Assembly: GCA_045637775.1 (NCBI GenBank)
Contig: JAZUAC010000042.1
Coordinates: 1 to 64,000 of the forward strand
Length of the DNA: 64,000 nucleotides
DNA from: UMGS172 sp045637775
GTDB lineage: Bacteria; Bacillota; Clostridia; Oscillospirales; Acutalibacteraceae
Direction: 5' to 3'
The translations under genes and the position numbers were made by a program. Under the pieces are notes generated by a model, which had not been told where the DNA came from, ran no database searches, and saw only the letters and a program-made list of their open reading frames with translations. Shown piece by piece: positions 8,696 through 16,497 of the stretch. How positions within the stretch are numbered: position 1 is the first letter of the stretch; each line of letters begins with the position of its first letter.

Positions 8696-9871
8696 TTATT
8701 TTGTTCCTGCGTATGAAGAATCGGTGTCTGCGGTAACCTCGGTAACATTAGTCTTGCGTCTTGAGGTTGCAACACGCTTCATAAGCTCATTATAGTATAA
8801 CTCATCATCAAACGGAATGTCAACCATTTTGCCCAACCAAGCCGACAAATGCATTGCATTCGAAATGGTAAGACCGTTGATACCTTCCTCACCGCCTGCG
8901 GTAAGGGGAGTGCCGTGAAGAATGTGTGCGGCGAATGCATCACGAACACCAACATGCTGAGGATTGAGTCCGTCGGTCTCAACCTCACGGTATTCGGCAT
9001 TCTGACTTGCAAAAGGAGTGGTTGCAGTCTTGGTGAACTCGCTTGTTGCCACGGGAAGCTCCCAAATATTGAGCTTGTCACCCTCGGCAATAATCTTTGC
9101 ACGGTCGAGAGTGATCTCAAAACGGTTGGTACCGGGGTTGTCACCGGTGGTGGTGATAAAGGTTCCGGTTGCGCCGTTGGGGTATTCAACATAAGCGGTA
9201 ACATCGTCTTCAACCTCGATGTCGTGCCACTTGCCGAAATGCAGGTGAGCCTGAATCTTACTGGGCATACCGCAAATCCACTGCCACAAGTCAAGCTGGT
9301 GGGGACACTGGTTCAAAAGAACACCGCCGCCTTCGCCCGACCAGGTTGCTCTCCAATCGCCCGAATCATAATAAACCTGGGGACGGTACCAGTTGGTGAT
9401 AAACCAGTTGGTACGCTTGATTTCGCCGTACTCACCGCTCTGAACCAACTCACGCATCTTTCTATAGATGCAGTTGGTACGCTGGTTGAACATCATAGCA
9501 AAGGTGGTATCGGTCTGCTTTGCAGCCTCAATCATTTCCTTGACCTGCTTGGTGTAAACACCTGCGGGCTTTTCAACAAGCACATGGATGCGACGCTTGA
9601 AGCATTCCATAGCGTATTTGGGGTGGTCATAGTGGGGGACTGCTACCAAGCAGGAGTCGATTAACCCACTATCGAGCATTTCCTCTGCCGATTCAAAAAT
9701 CTTAACCGATTCAGGCAGGTTTTCCTTTGCCCACTGACGGCGATCTGCCTTAATATCGGCAACTGCAACGAGTTCAATTTCAGCGTTGGTGTTGTTGAGG
9801 GCAATGCTTTTTGCATGGCCGCTACCCATATTACCAATGCCAATAATACCAAGTTTAATCTTGTCTGCCAT
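8696..9871 (-). CDS. Gfo/Idh/MocA-family NAD(P)-dependent oxidoreductase (copy 2)
   Basis: 391 residues from the ATG at 9871, preceded by GGAGG; the in-frame TTG at 9886 lies on the ribosome site and is unlikely. The Rossmann loop GIGNMGSGHAK is near the N-terminus, the catalytic-lysine motif EKPAGVYTKQ near residue 105, and the substrate-domain motif GEGGGVLLNQCPHQLDLWQW near 195. Identity to copy 1 is obvious through the middle of the protein. It lies 15 bp after a TIM-barrel isomerase gene, so it probably belongs to the uxuA operon. Such oxidoreductase/isomerase pairs act on inositols and on 3-keto-glycosides in other gut bacteria; the substrate here is unproven. Confidence 0.9.
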   Translation of the reverse strand: MADKIKLGIIGIGNMGSGHAKSIALNNTNAEIELVAVADIKADRRQWAKENLPESVKIFESAEEMLDSGLIDSCLVAVPHYDHPKYAMECFKRRIHVLVEKPAGVYTKQVKEMIEAAKQTDTTFAMMFNQRTNCIYRKMRELVQSGEYGEIKRTNWFITNWYRPQVYYDSGDWRATWSGEGGGVLLNQCPHQLDLWQWICGMPSKIQAHLHFGKWHDIEVEDDVTAYVEYPNGATGTFITTTGDNPGTNRFEITLDRAKIIAEGDKLNIWELPVATSEFTKTATTPFASQNAEYREVETDGLNPQHVGVRDAFAAHILHGTPLTAGGEEGINGLTISNAMHLSAWLGKMVDIPFDDELYYNELMKRVATSRRKTNVTEVTADTDSSYAGTK

Positions 9872-9886
9872 AGTTTTTTCCTCCAA

Positions 9887-10636
9887 TTATTCAAGCCCTT
9901 GGGCCTTAAGATACTGATAACTTCTTCTAAGACAATCGAACGGGTCTTCTCCGTAACAGTTATCCTGCTCAACAAGTGCATATTCTACACCGTTGTCAAC
10001 AGCCGCTTTGATAATACCTTCAAAGTTCATATTGCCTTCGCCGATAACCGCCATACGGCGCTCTTTTTCAATAAAAGCCATATCTTTGAAGTGGATGCAA
10101 GGAGTTCTGCCTTTAAGCTTGTTTAACCACCAAATCGGGTCGGCACCGCCAGACTGTACCCAGTATGTATCGAGCGTAAAGCCCATTTCGTCAGGCAAAA
10201 ATGCGTCCAAAATATGGTCGATTATAAGCTTGCCGTCTATCTTCATAAACTCTGCATCGTGGTTGTGGTAAGAGAGAAATAAGCCCTTTTCTTTAATGAG
10301 TTTTGCGGCATCTTTGTAATAGTCAATAAATGCTTGAACGCCATTTTTTGCAACATCATAAGAGCCAATGCCGATTCGGTTGCAACCAAAGGTTTTGTGT
10401 TCTTCAACAACCGCTTCGGTTTCACCGACAATGCGTTCAGGTTTGGTGTGGGTGATAACACACTTTAAATCGTTCTTTTGCAATTCGTCCTTCAACCATT
10501 CGGCCTCAAATGCACAAGTGCCCGAAATCTGAACCGTTTTATAACCAATATCGGCTACCTTTTTTAAGGATTCTGCAATACCTTCTGTGGTTTTGCAAAA
10601 CTCACGAATGGTGTAAAACTGTGCGCCTAATTGCAT
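9887..10636 (-). CDS. Sugar phosphate isomerase/epimerase-like TIM-barrel protein
   Basis: 249 residues from the ATG at 10636 (AGAGGTGA upstream; the GTG three codons earlier overlaps that site). The AP-endonuclease-2/xylose-isomerase-like fold is suggested by alternating strand motifs with metal-site candidates: SYHNHDAEF near residue 125, DTYWVQSGG, and CIHFKDMAF near 185. Members isomerise keto-sugars or, in DgpC-like branches, cleave 3-keto-C-glycosides. It sits in tight series with a second barrel gene (12-bp gap) and the Gfo/Idh/MocA gene downstream. Confidence 0.8.
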   Translation of the reverse strand: MQLGAQFYTIREFCKTTEGIAESLKKVADIGYKTVQISGTCAFEAEWLKDELQKNDLKCVITHTKPERIVGETEAVVEEHKTFGCNRIGIGSYDVAKNGVQAFIDYYKDAAKLIKEKGLFLSYHNHDAEFMKIDGKLIIDHILDAFLPDEMGFTLDTYWVQSGGADPIWWLNKLKGRTPCIHFKDMAFIEKERRMAVIGEGNMNFEGIIKAAVDNGVEYALVEQDNCYGEDPFDCLRRSYQYLKAQGLE

Positions 10637-10648
10637 GTTTATCACCTC

Positions 10649-11488
10649 TTAAATGATTTCTCTCAAAGATGCAACAGCAACATCGAAGGCTTCTTCCTTG
10701 GATGCGTACTGGAAAGCACCAATCTGGCTCTTTTCACCCTCACGCTCAAGTCCTGCAAGACCCTTGAAGATTGAAAGGTGAGGCTCCAAGGTAACACCCT
10801 TGCCACCGTTTGCGGCATACATTTTGAGTATCTCGGGCAGGTTGCCGACACCCTTGCCTGCGGGAACGACCTTACCGTCTGCAAGGCAGTCCTTAATGTG
10901 CATATAGGTCACATAGTCCTTCAAAAGTTCCCAACCTTCTAAGGTGTCCTGATTGCATTGAATGTAGTTGGCAGGGTCAAAAATGCAACCAAACTCAGGG
11001 AGAGCTTTGTGAATTTCAAGGCAACGGGATGCAATGTCACCATAAATGCCTTTTTCATTTTCATGGCAGAGAAGCACGCCACTACCTTTGTTGGCTTCAA
11101 GGAATTTATGCATTCTCTCAAAAACCTCATCACGGTAGGGGGTGGGATCCTGGTCTTTTGGCATATAGAAACTGAAAAGACGAATGTATTTGGCACCCAA
11201 AATATTAGCAATCTCAACCGTTCTCTTGAAGAGGTCAAGGTGCGGTTCAAAATCGTCAGTTATATTGATTTTACCTAAAGGTGAGCCGATGGACCAAACA
11301 TCGAGATCGCTGTCGCGGATTGTCTTGCCAATTTCTTTAACCTCGTCAAACGGCATATTGACAATACATTTTCCATTGACATTTCTAATCTCAATTCCCT
11401 GGAGATTATTTCTTTTTAAAGCGTCAATCTGTCCCGCAAGGTCGGAATCAGACTCGTCAGCAAATGCGTTAATAATAAAATCAGCCAT
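10649..11488 (-). CDS. Sugar phosphate isomerase/epimerase-like TIM-barrel protein
   Basis: 279 residues from the ATG at 11488, where GGAGG precedes at a good distance. The barrel signature includes LLCHENEKGIYGD near residue 140, CIFDPANYIQC near 170, YMHIKDC near 195 and a closing TLEPHLS, supplying the Glu, Asp, His and Glu of a divalent metal site. It is probably cytoplasmic and part of the uxuA operon. It is clearly related in fold to its two neighbours at 9887 and 12352 but not a recent copy of either, so three different substrates or steps are possible. Confidence 0.8.
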   Translation of the reverse strand: MADFIINAFADESDSDLAGQIDALKRNNLQGIEIRNVNGKCIVNMPFDEVKEIGKTIRDSDLDVWSIGSPLGKINITDDFEPHLDLFKRTVEIANILGAKYIRLFSFYMPKDQDPTPYRDEVFERMHKFLEANKGSGVLLCHENEKGIYGDIASRCLEIHKALPEFGCIFDPANYIQCNQDTLEGWELLKDYVTYMHIKDCLADGKVVPAGKGVGNLPEILKMYAANGGKGVTLEPHLSIFKGLAGLEREGEKSQIGAFQYASKEEAFDVAVASLREII

Positions 11489-11506
11489 TTTTCTTTCCTC
11501 CAAATC

Positions 11507-12331
11507 TTAAACTCCCGAGTAAGCCGAGAATCCGCCGTCAACAGGAATAACAACGCCTGTAACAAAGGCCGATTTCTCGCTGTCGGTCAAGAATTCCAAA
11601 GTTCCAAGCAACTCTTCGGGTTTGCCAAAACGCTTCATAGGAGTAGCGTTCAAAATCTTGCCGGTACGAGCGGTGGGAGTGCCGTCCTCATTAAAAAGGA
11701 GAGCCTTGTTCTGATGGGTTACAAAGAAACCGGGAGCCATTGCATTGACACGGATGCCGGTTTCGGCAAAGTGAACTGCCAACCACTGTGTAAAGTTACT
11801 TACAGCACTCTTTGCGGCGCTGTAAGCAGGAATCTTGGTAAGCGGTCTGAATGCGTTCATAGAAGAAATATTGAGAATCGAGCAACCCTCTTTACCTATC
11901 ATATCCTTGGCGAAAACTTGGGTAGGAAGAAGAGTTCCCATAATGTTAAGGTCAAAAACAAACTGGAAGCCTGCTTTGTCAAGATTAAAGAAGGTGAGGA
12001 AATCCTCTGCCTTGTCATCACCCTCCTGATAGGTTTCGTGCAAGGTGGTGCATTTGGGGTTGTTACCGCCTGCACCGTTAATGAGAATATCGCAAGGACC
12101 AAGATCGCTTACAATAGCATCGTGAATCTCGTTAAGGCAATCCTTGTCAAGAACATTGGTTTTATAAGCCTTGGCAATACCGCCGTTTGCGGTAATTTCG
12201 GCAGCAACCTTTTCGGCAGCCTCCAAATTCAAGTCAAGAACGGCAACCTTGTGACCTAATTTAGCCATATGTACGGCAAAAGCAGAACAAAGAACACCGC
12301 CTGCACCTGTAATTACAACTGTTTTACTCAT
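11507..12331 (-). CDS. SDR-family oxidoreductase, probable D-mannonate oxidoreductase (fructuronate reductase)
   Basis: 274 residues; the ATG at 12331 follows AAGGAGA. Classical short-chain dehydrogenase features: GAGGVLCSAFA nucleotide-binding turn at 8-18, NGAGGNNP near 90, and a catalytic Ser-Tyr-Lys set (ISSMNAF, then YSAAKSA near 165). The insertion after NGAGGNNP and the ending with PVDGGFSAYSGV are typical of SDR mannonate oxidoreductases that sit beside uxuA in Firmicutes. It would interconvert fructuronate and mannonate with NAD(H), the step before UxuA. Function is assigned from family resemblance plus its place in the uxuA operon. Confidence 0.8.
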   Translation of the reverse strand: MSKTVVITGAGGVLCSAFAVHMAKLGHKVAVLDLNLEAAEKVAAEITANGGIAKAYKTNVLDKDCLNEIHDAIVSDLGPCDILINGAGGNNPKCTTLHETYQEGDDKAEDFLTFFNLDKAGFQFVFDLNIMGTLLPTQVFAKDMIGKEGCSILNISSMNAFRPLTKIPAYSAAKSAVSNFTQWLAVHFAETGIRVNAMAPGFFVTHQNKALLFNEDGTPTARTGKILNATPMKRFGKPEELLGTLEFLTDSEKSAFVTGVVIPVDGGFSAYSGV

Positions 12332-12351
12332 AATAGTTATTCTCCTTTAAA

Positions 12352-13140
12352 TTATCCAACAATTTCTCTGAAAATATTAAGAGCAGGGAGTACATCTTCA
12401 ATAGTCTGTGAGAATTCGGGCTTGAAGCTGCCTTCAAGACTCATACGTCCCGTATAGCCGTTCTTCTTCAAAGCGTTTGCCCAAACCTTGCAGGCTTCAA
12501 GATCCTCTGCGGTTCTCGGCATCTGACGGTCGGCATCGGCACGGGCAAGGTGTGTATGAATAAGCAACTCACCTGCATTTTCAACAGCTTCAAGAGTTTC
12601 ACCGCTTTTGAAAACATGGAAAAAGTCGGCCAAGGTGCATACATTGGGGTGATTGCAACGCTTGATAATGTCAAGACTCTGCTGAACAGTGTTAATGAGG
12701 TTGGTTTCGCCTGAGTTAAGCGGCTCAATAGCAATCTTGATGCCGTATTTTGCACCAATATCGCCTGCAATTCTCAAAACCTCAATAAACTGTTCTTCAC
12801 CCTTTGAAAAGTCGAAGCCTTCGGGGATGTTTCTTGCCTTACCGCTACCCAAAACGGCAATCTCACCGCCGATAGCCTTAAAGCGCTGCATACCTTTTTC
12901 AATGTAATCAACAAGGAAAGAGTGGTCGGCCTCGGGTCCCGTCAAAATCTTGTCACCGGGGAAGAAACCGTTAGCAGCTTCGGCCTTAAGTCCGTTTTCT
13001 TTCAATCCGTTGCAAAGCTTTTCATACTTTTCGTCATCCATCGTTGCAACGGTTGAAAAGCCAACCTCAATATAATCGTAACCAAGAGATTTTATTCGAG
13101 GAAAATAATCAACGGTGGTACAGCAAACTCCGAATTTCAT
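12352..13140 (-). CDS. Sugar phosphate isomerase/epimerase-like TIM-barrel protein
   Basis: 262 residues from the ATG at 13140 with AGAGGTG upstream. Metal-site motifs include IAIEPLNSGETN near residue 140, TLADFFHV near 175, THLARADA near 200 and MSLEGSF near 235, as in hydroxypyruvate-isomerase/tagatose-epimerase-like barrels. It is encoded 11 bp after uxuA and 20 bp before the SDR gene, so it is in the same transcript. It may interconvert keto-sugars feeding into the uronate route; the precise reaction is unknown. Confidence 0.8.
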   Translation of the reverse strand: MKFGVCCTTVDYFPRIKSLGYDYIEVGFSTVATMDDEKYEKLCNGLKENGLKAEAANGFFPGDKILTGPEADHSFLVDYIEKGMQRFKAIGGEIAVLGSGKARNIPEGFDFSKGEEQFIEVLRIAGDIGAKYGIKIAIEPLNSGETNLINTVQQSLDIIKRCNHPNVCTLADFFHVFKSGETLEAVENAGELLIHTHLARADADRQMPRTAEDLEACKVWANALKKNGYTGRMSLEGSFKPEFSQTIEDVLPALNIFREIVG

Positions 13141-13151
13141 AAAAACACCTC

Positions 13152-14189
13152 TTATTTCATTTTCTCAACTGCCTCAAAAAGACCTGCGATATATGTAGCA
13201 CCCAAAGCACGGTCAAAAAGTCCGTAACCGTAGCGACCCTTTTCACCCCAGATCATACGTCCGTGGTCGGGTCTTACATAACCGTCCCAATCCTTTAGGG
13301 CAAGGGCTTTAACAATACCGAACATATCAATAGAACCGCACTGGGTGGGGTGTCCAACCTCTTCAAAGCAACGGTCACCGTCGTATTTAATGTTACGCAG
13401 ATGCAAGAAGTGGATTCTGTCGGCATATTTGGAAGCCATTTTAATAAGGTCGTTGTTGGGGTCGGCACCCAAAGAGCCTGTGCAGAAGGTAAGACCATTG
13501 GCAGGGGAGTCAACCAATTTCAAGAAACGGTCATAGTTTTCCTCGCAGGTGATGATTCTGGGAAGACCAAACATACCCCATGGCGGATCGTCGGGGTGGA
13601 TGGCCATTTTGATGCCAACCTCCTCGGCAACGGGGATAACAGCTTTTAAGAACACCTCAAGGTTCTCCCAAAGCTTATCCTCGCCAATCTCCTTATACTG
13701 ATTCAAAAGATCGCGCAGACCCTCTTTGGTATAGCTTGCATCCCAACCGGGGAGTGAAAGTTCGCTCTTCAAGGGGTCCATTTTAAGAACCTCTGCGTGG
13801 TCGTAAGCAAGTGCATTTGCACCGTCGGGCTGAGCGTGTTCAAGCTCACTTCTCAACCAGTCAAATACAGGCATAAAGTTGTAGCAAACACACTTAACGC
13901 CTGCTTCACCAAGTCGGCGGATATTTTCACAATAGTTTTCAATAAGCTGAGGTGCTTTTTCGTTGCCGAGCTTTATATCCTCGGGAACGGGTACACTTTC
14001 AACAACCTCAAACTCAAGTCCGGCATCGTTTGCCTTTTTCTTGAGTTCAGCGATGCTCTCACGGCACCAAACACCGCCGGGAGCAACGTCGTAAACGGCC
14101 GAAACGATACCTGACATTGTGGGTATCTGACGAATCTTTTCCAAGGTTACGGGATCAGAATCACCGTACCATCTAAAGGTTAATTTCAT
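13152..14189 (-). CDS. uxuA: Mannonate dehydratase
   Basis: 345 residues from the ATG at 14189 (GGAGGAAG ribosome site). The protein dehydrates D-mannonate to 2-keto-3-deoxygluconate in hexuronate breakdown. Diagnostic stretches are FRWYGDSDPV at the start, MAIHPDDPPWG mid-protein, FCTGSLGADP, HFLHLRNIKYD and the C-terminal RPDHGRMIWGEKGRYGYG, which carry the metal and substrate ligands. It is the first gene of a leftward operon whose control region, shared with a divergent AraC regulator, contains three phased 16-bp repeats. uxaC, kdgK and kdgA are not in the window and must lie elsewhere if the pathway is complete. Confidence 0.93.
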   Translation of the reverse strand: MKLTFRWYGDSDPVTLEKIRQIPTMSGIVSAVYDVAPGGVWCRESIAELKKKANDAGLEFEVVESVPVPEDIKLGNEKAPQLIENYCENIRRLGEAGVKCVCYNFMPVFDWLRSELEHAQPDGANALAYDHAEVLKMDPLKSELSLPGWDASYTKEGLRDLLNQYKEIGEDKLWENLEVFLKAVIPVAEEVGIKMAIHPDDPPWGMFGLPRIITCEENYDRFLKLVDSPANGLTFCTGSLGADPNNDLIKMASKYADRIHFLHLRNIKYDGDRCFEEVGHPTQCGSIDMFGIVKALALKDWDGYVRPDHGRMIWGEKGRYGYGLFDRALGATYIAGLFEAVEKMK

Positions 14190-14229
14190 AATACTTCCTC
14201 CTTTACTGCTTATCAAAGCATTTTTTTAC

Positions 14230-14235
14230 ATTATA
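14230..14235 (-). promoter_or_regulatory. Probable -10 element of the uxuA operon
   Basis: A TATAAT hexamer reads leftward about 40 bp before the uxuA start codon. No good -35 hexamer is found 16-18 bp upstream, as expected for a promoter needing an activator such as the divergent AraC protein. Confidence 0.45.
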
Positions 14236-14279
14236 CATCATATTTTTTCGAAAAACTATTGTTTTTCCGACTTTTATAT

Positions 14280-14368
14280 ATTGCAAATCTGTGCATTTGG
14301 TGGTATAATCCCGATATAAACATTGCTAATCTGCGCAATCTGTCAGTAATGTATTGCAAATCTGTTCA
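14280..14368 (+). promoter_or_regulatory. Three phased 16-bp direct repeats with the araC-type gene promoter
   Basis: Copies ATTGCAAATCTGTGCA (14280-14295), ATTGCTAATCTGCGCA (14322-14337) and ATTGCAAATCTGTTCA (14353-14368) start 42 and 31 bp apart, four and three helical turns. A rightward promoter, TTGCAA (14281-14286), 17 bp, TATAAT (14304-14309), overlaps the first copy, so binding there would repress the regulator gene. The first repeat is about 45 bp upstream of the leftward uxuA -10, a workable activator position. The repeats are seen; the AraC-site role is inferred. Confidence 0.7.
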
Positions 14369-14393
14369 AAAGATTATTTTAAGGATGTTATAT

Positions 14394-15239
14394 ATGAAGA
14401 GATTTTTCGAACTGAAAACTAATGAATTTCACATTCATCACTCGGTGACCGAACACCCCGAAAACGAGCAATTTCCCATGCATGCGCATGATCGTTTGGA
14501 AGTATACTATTTTATTTCGGGTTATTGCCGCTACTTGGTTGAGGGTAATGAATATGTGCTAAAGCCGGGAGACGTTATGGTTATGCAACCGTCCGAGGCA
14601 CATAATTTAAGAGTTATGGGCGATATGCCGTATGAACGTATGGTAATACACTTTTTCCCGAATTATTTCAAGGAGTTTGACCCCGACGGTCTTTTAATGA
14701 AACCGTTTTTTGAACGTCCGTTGGGTAAGCTTAACAGGTATTCCGAGGATGATTTCGGAAGCAAGCTTTATCAGCAATGTTTTGAAAGTCTTAACGGAGA
14801 TACTCCGCTTGGAGTACAGCTTGAGACTGAGGCCAAGCTGTTTGCACTTTTGTGTGAGCTGTATAAGGCTTATTGTACCAAAAAAGAGCGTTCCGATGAT
14901 TTGCAGACCGACAATGCCGAGACGGTGGTACAGCTTATTGATTATATCAACAAGAATCTTTATGAGCCGTTGTCACTGAATCTGTTGAGTGATAGATTTT
15001 TCCTTAGCCAATCGCAGTTAAATCGTCTTTTCAAAAAGGCCACCGGTACAAGCGTTTGGGAGTATATTACAATTAAACGACTTATTGCGGCAAGAAACCG
15101 AATCAGAGTCGGTGAGCAGTCGGGTAAGGTCTGTATTTCCTGCGGATTTAAGGATTATTCCTCGTTCTACCGTATGTATAAAGCCCGTTTCGGCGTATCT
15201 CCAAAACAGGACGATATGACCAAGGACGGAAAGAAGTAA
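14394..15239 (+). CDS. AraC-family transcriptional regulator
   Basis: 281 residues from the ATG at 14394 (AAGGATG upstream); the longer in-frame reading crosses the repeat array and is rejected. An N-terminal cupin-like sensor (about 1-150, with PMHAHDRLEVYYF and the PGDVMVMQP turn) is followed by two helix-turn-helix units (about 180-275), including LSDRFFLSQSQLNRLFK and ISCGFKDYSSFYRMYKARFG. It would sense a sugar or uronate intermediate and control the divergent uxuA operon. A phased repeat array lies between the genes and overlaps its own promoter, suggesting autoregulation. Confidence 0.92.
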   Translation: MKRFFELKTNEFHIHHSVTEHPENEQFPMHAHDRLEVYYFISGYCRYLVEGNEYVLKPGDVMVMQPSEAHNLRVMGDMPYERMVIHFFPNYFKEFDPDGLLMKPFFERPLGKLNRYSEDDFGSKLYQQCFESLNGDTPLGVQLETEAKLFALLCELYKAYCTKKERSDDLQTDNAETVVQLIDYINKNLYEPLSLNLLSDRFFLSQSQLNRLFKKATGTSVWEYITIKRLIAARNRIRVGEQSGKVCISCGFKDYSSFYRMYKARFGVSPKQDDMTKDGKK

Positions 15240-15252
15240 AATATCGCATAAT

Positions 15253-15556
15253 AAAACCACCTTACCGTACGCCCACGCCGCATAAGGAAGTATTTGTTTC
15301 TCAATAAAAATTCCTTGTATTATTGCCAAAAGCCTCGAAAGGCGTCAGCCTTTCTGCGTTTTGTGGCTTCAATCCAAGAAATTTTCTGACTTTACGAAAC
15401 TGCGAAGCACCTTAAAAAGAAAATTTTTAGTAGCAGAAAAGCCACCCGATAACGCTGACGCGTATCGGGTGGCTTTGACGCATTATGATGCAAAATTTTC
15501 ACTTTTTAAGGAAATACTGCCTTATGCGGCGTGGGCGTATTAGGCAAGGTGGTTTT
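15253..15556. mobile_element. MITE-like element with about 45-bp terminal inverted repeats
   Basis: The ends 15253-15295 and 15512-15556 are near-perfect inverted copies (AAAACCACCTT...AGTATTT). Inside are strong hairpins: an imperfect one near 15328-15366 and a perfect GCCACCCGATA/TATCGGGTGGC (15441-15473). No transposase is encoded; the short open frames inside have no gene-like features. The right end runs into the GNAT gene and supplies its stop codon. No clear target duplication is visible. This fills the gap between the AraC and GNAT genes. Confidence 0.7.
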
Positions 15557-15971
15557 TTGTATATTCACATACATACCGTTTTGTGTTGTAAACGGTTTTG
15601 GTTTCGGCTATTGTAAACCCGAATTTTTGATAAAATCCAACCGCATCGTCATCGGTCTCGGCAATCATTTTATTTATGGAAAAATTGTCAAGAAAAAATG
15701 AGAGCAGGGAAGAACCTATGCCTTTATTTCGGCAGGATTCATCAACCGCAATATCAAGTACGGTTGCCATGCTGTCAATAATCTCAACCACCGCAATTCC
15801 CACAAATTTGCCACCCTCACGGCAGGCAAATATATTCGTGTTGGGGTTGTTGGCATACTTTTCGGCACGGGTTTTCAATTTTTCGGGTGTGGGGTTAAAA
15901 ACACTTGGTTTCAATAATTCCAACACACCCTTGTCAAAAATATTCAGCTTTACATCAATAAACTCAAGCAT
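15540..15971 (-). CDS. GNAT-family N-acetyltransferase
   Basis: 143 residues from the ATG at 15971 (AGGA upstream). The GNAT acetyl-CoA pyrophosphate loop is visible as VDESCRNKGIGSSLL near residue 80, preceded by the ATVLDIAV strand, with the FYQKFGF tyrosine motif near 115. The acceptor substrate is unknown. The last residues (KNHLA and the stop codon) lie in the right inverted repeat of the MITE-like element, so insertion has rewritten the extreme C-terminus; the core fold is complete, so activity is probably kept. Confidence 0.85.
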   Translation of the reverse strand: MLEFIDVKLNIFDKGVLELLKPSVFNPTPEKLKTRAEKYANNPNTNIFACREGGKFVGIAVVEIIDSMATVLDIAVDESCRNKGIGSSLLSFFLDNFSINKMIAETDDDAVGFYQKFGFTIAETKTVYNTKRYVCEYTKNHLA

Positions 15972-16008
15972 AGCTAATCCTTATGTGGTTTTATGATTTG
16001 TTTTTTAT

Positions 16009-16468
16009 GCCTTCCCCTTGAGGGGAAGGTGTCAGGCGAAGCCTGACGGATGAGGTGTTAAATTATATTAAAAATGTGATTATAAATATCGTTGCAAACA
16101 TCTTTGAAATGCAGGTTAATATCTCGATTGCTATATCTTAAAACCTTTATGCCGAGACTCTGCAAATAATTATCTCGAATTTTATCTTGCTGCTGTGCTG
16201 CATCCTCAAAATGCTGTGAGCCATCAAGTTCGACCACTATTTTTGATGTGGCACAGTAAAAATCAACAATGTATCTTCCTATTACTTTTTGACGGTTTAC
16301 AGTTATAGGTAATGTTTTAAAAAAGTCATACCAAAGATGACGTTCTTCTTCGGTCATTGTTTTGCGTAATTTTTGTGCGTTGCCGGTTAATTTGGCGTTG
16401 TTGGTTTTGTTCATTATTTACACCTCATCCACCGCTAACGCGGTCCCCCTTCCCCTCAAGGGGAAGGC
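16009..16468. mobile_element. DUF559 endonuclease cassette bounded by two-hairpin inverted repeats
   Basis: Each end has, from outside in, a 20-bp palindrome CCTTCCCCTTGAGGGGAAGG or its complement (16010-16029; 16448-16467), a second hairpin (GTCAGGC/GCCTGAC at 16031-16047; ACCGC/GCGGT at 16431-16444) and GGATGAGGTG pointing inward. The second stems differ in sequence but keep pairing. The only gene inside is the DUF559 protein. The left repeat touches its stop codon and the right repeat provides its Shine-Dalgarno sequence. No target duplication is evident. Mobility is inferred. Confidence 0.65.
16058..16414 (-). CDS. DUF559 (Vsr-like PD-(D/E)XK) endonuclease domain protein
   Basis: 118 residues forming essentially the whole DUF559 domain. 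TEEERHLWYDF at 21-31 and RQKVIGRYIVDFY at 41-53 are family hallmarks. Candidate nuclease residues are Asp51 and the ELDGSQHFE block (Glu62, Asp64, His68), followed by KVLRYSNRDI near 90. The start ATG at 16414 lies seven bases after AGGTG, which belongs to the inverted repeat itself. No methylase or partner gene is adjacent. The family is related to very-short-patch repair nucleases, but cellular function is not established. Its tight packing inside the repeats suggests it may act on them. Confidence 0.85.
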   Translation of the reverse strand: MNKTNNAKLTGNAQKLRKTMTEEERHLWYDFFKTLPITVNRQKVIGRYIVDFYCATSKIVVELDGSQHFEDAAQQQDKIRDNYLQSLGIKVLRYSNRDINLHFKDVCNDIYNHIFNII

Positions 16469-16497
16469 AAAACTAAGTCTTTGTCAGTTCAAACAAC

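Noticed and set aside
15018..15329. A 103-codon minus-strand frame over the araC 3' end
   Set aside because: It overlaps the conserved helix-turn-helix coding region and enters the MITE-like repeat; it is a shadow frame.
15361..15543. A 60-codon frame inside the MITE-like element
   Set aside because: It spans internal hairpins and one terminal repeat, has no ribosome site, and its C-terminal peptide is simply the translated inverted repeat.
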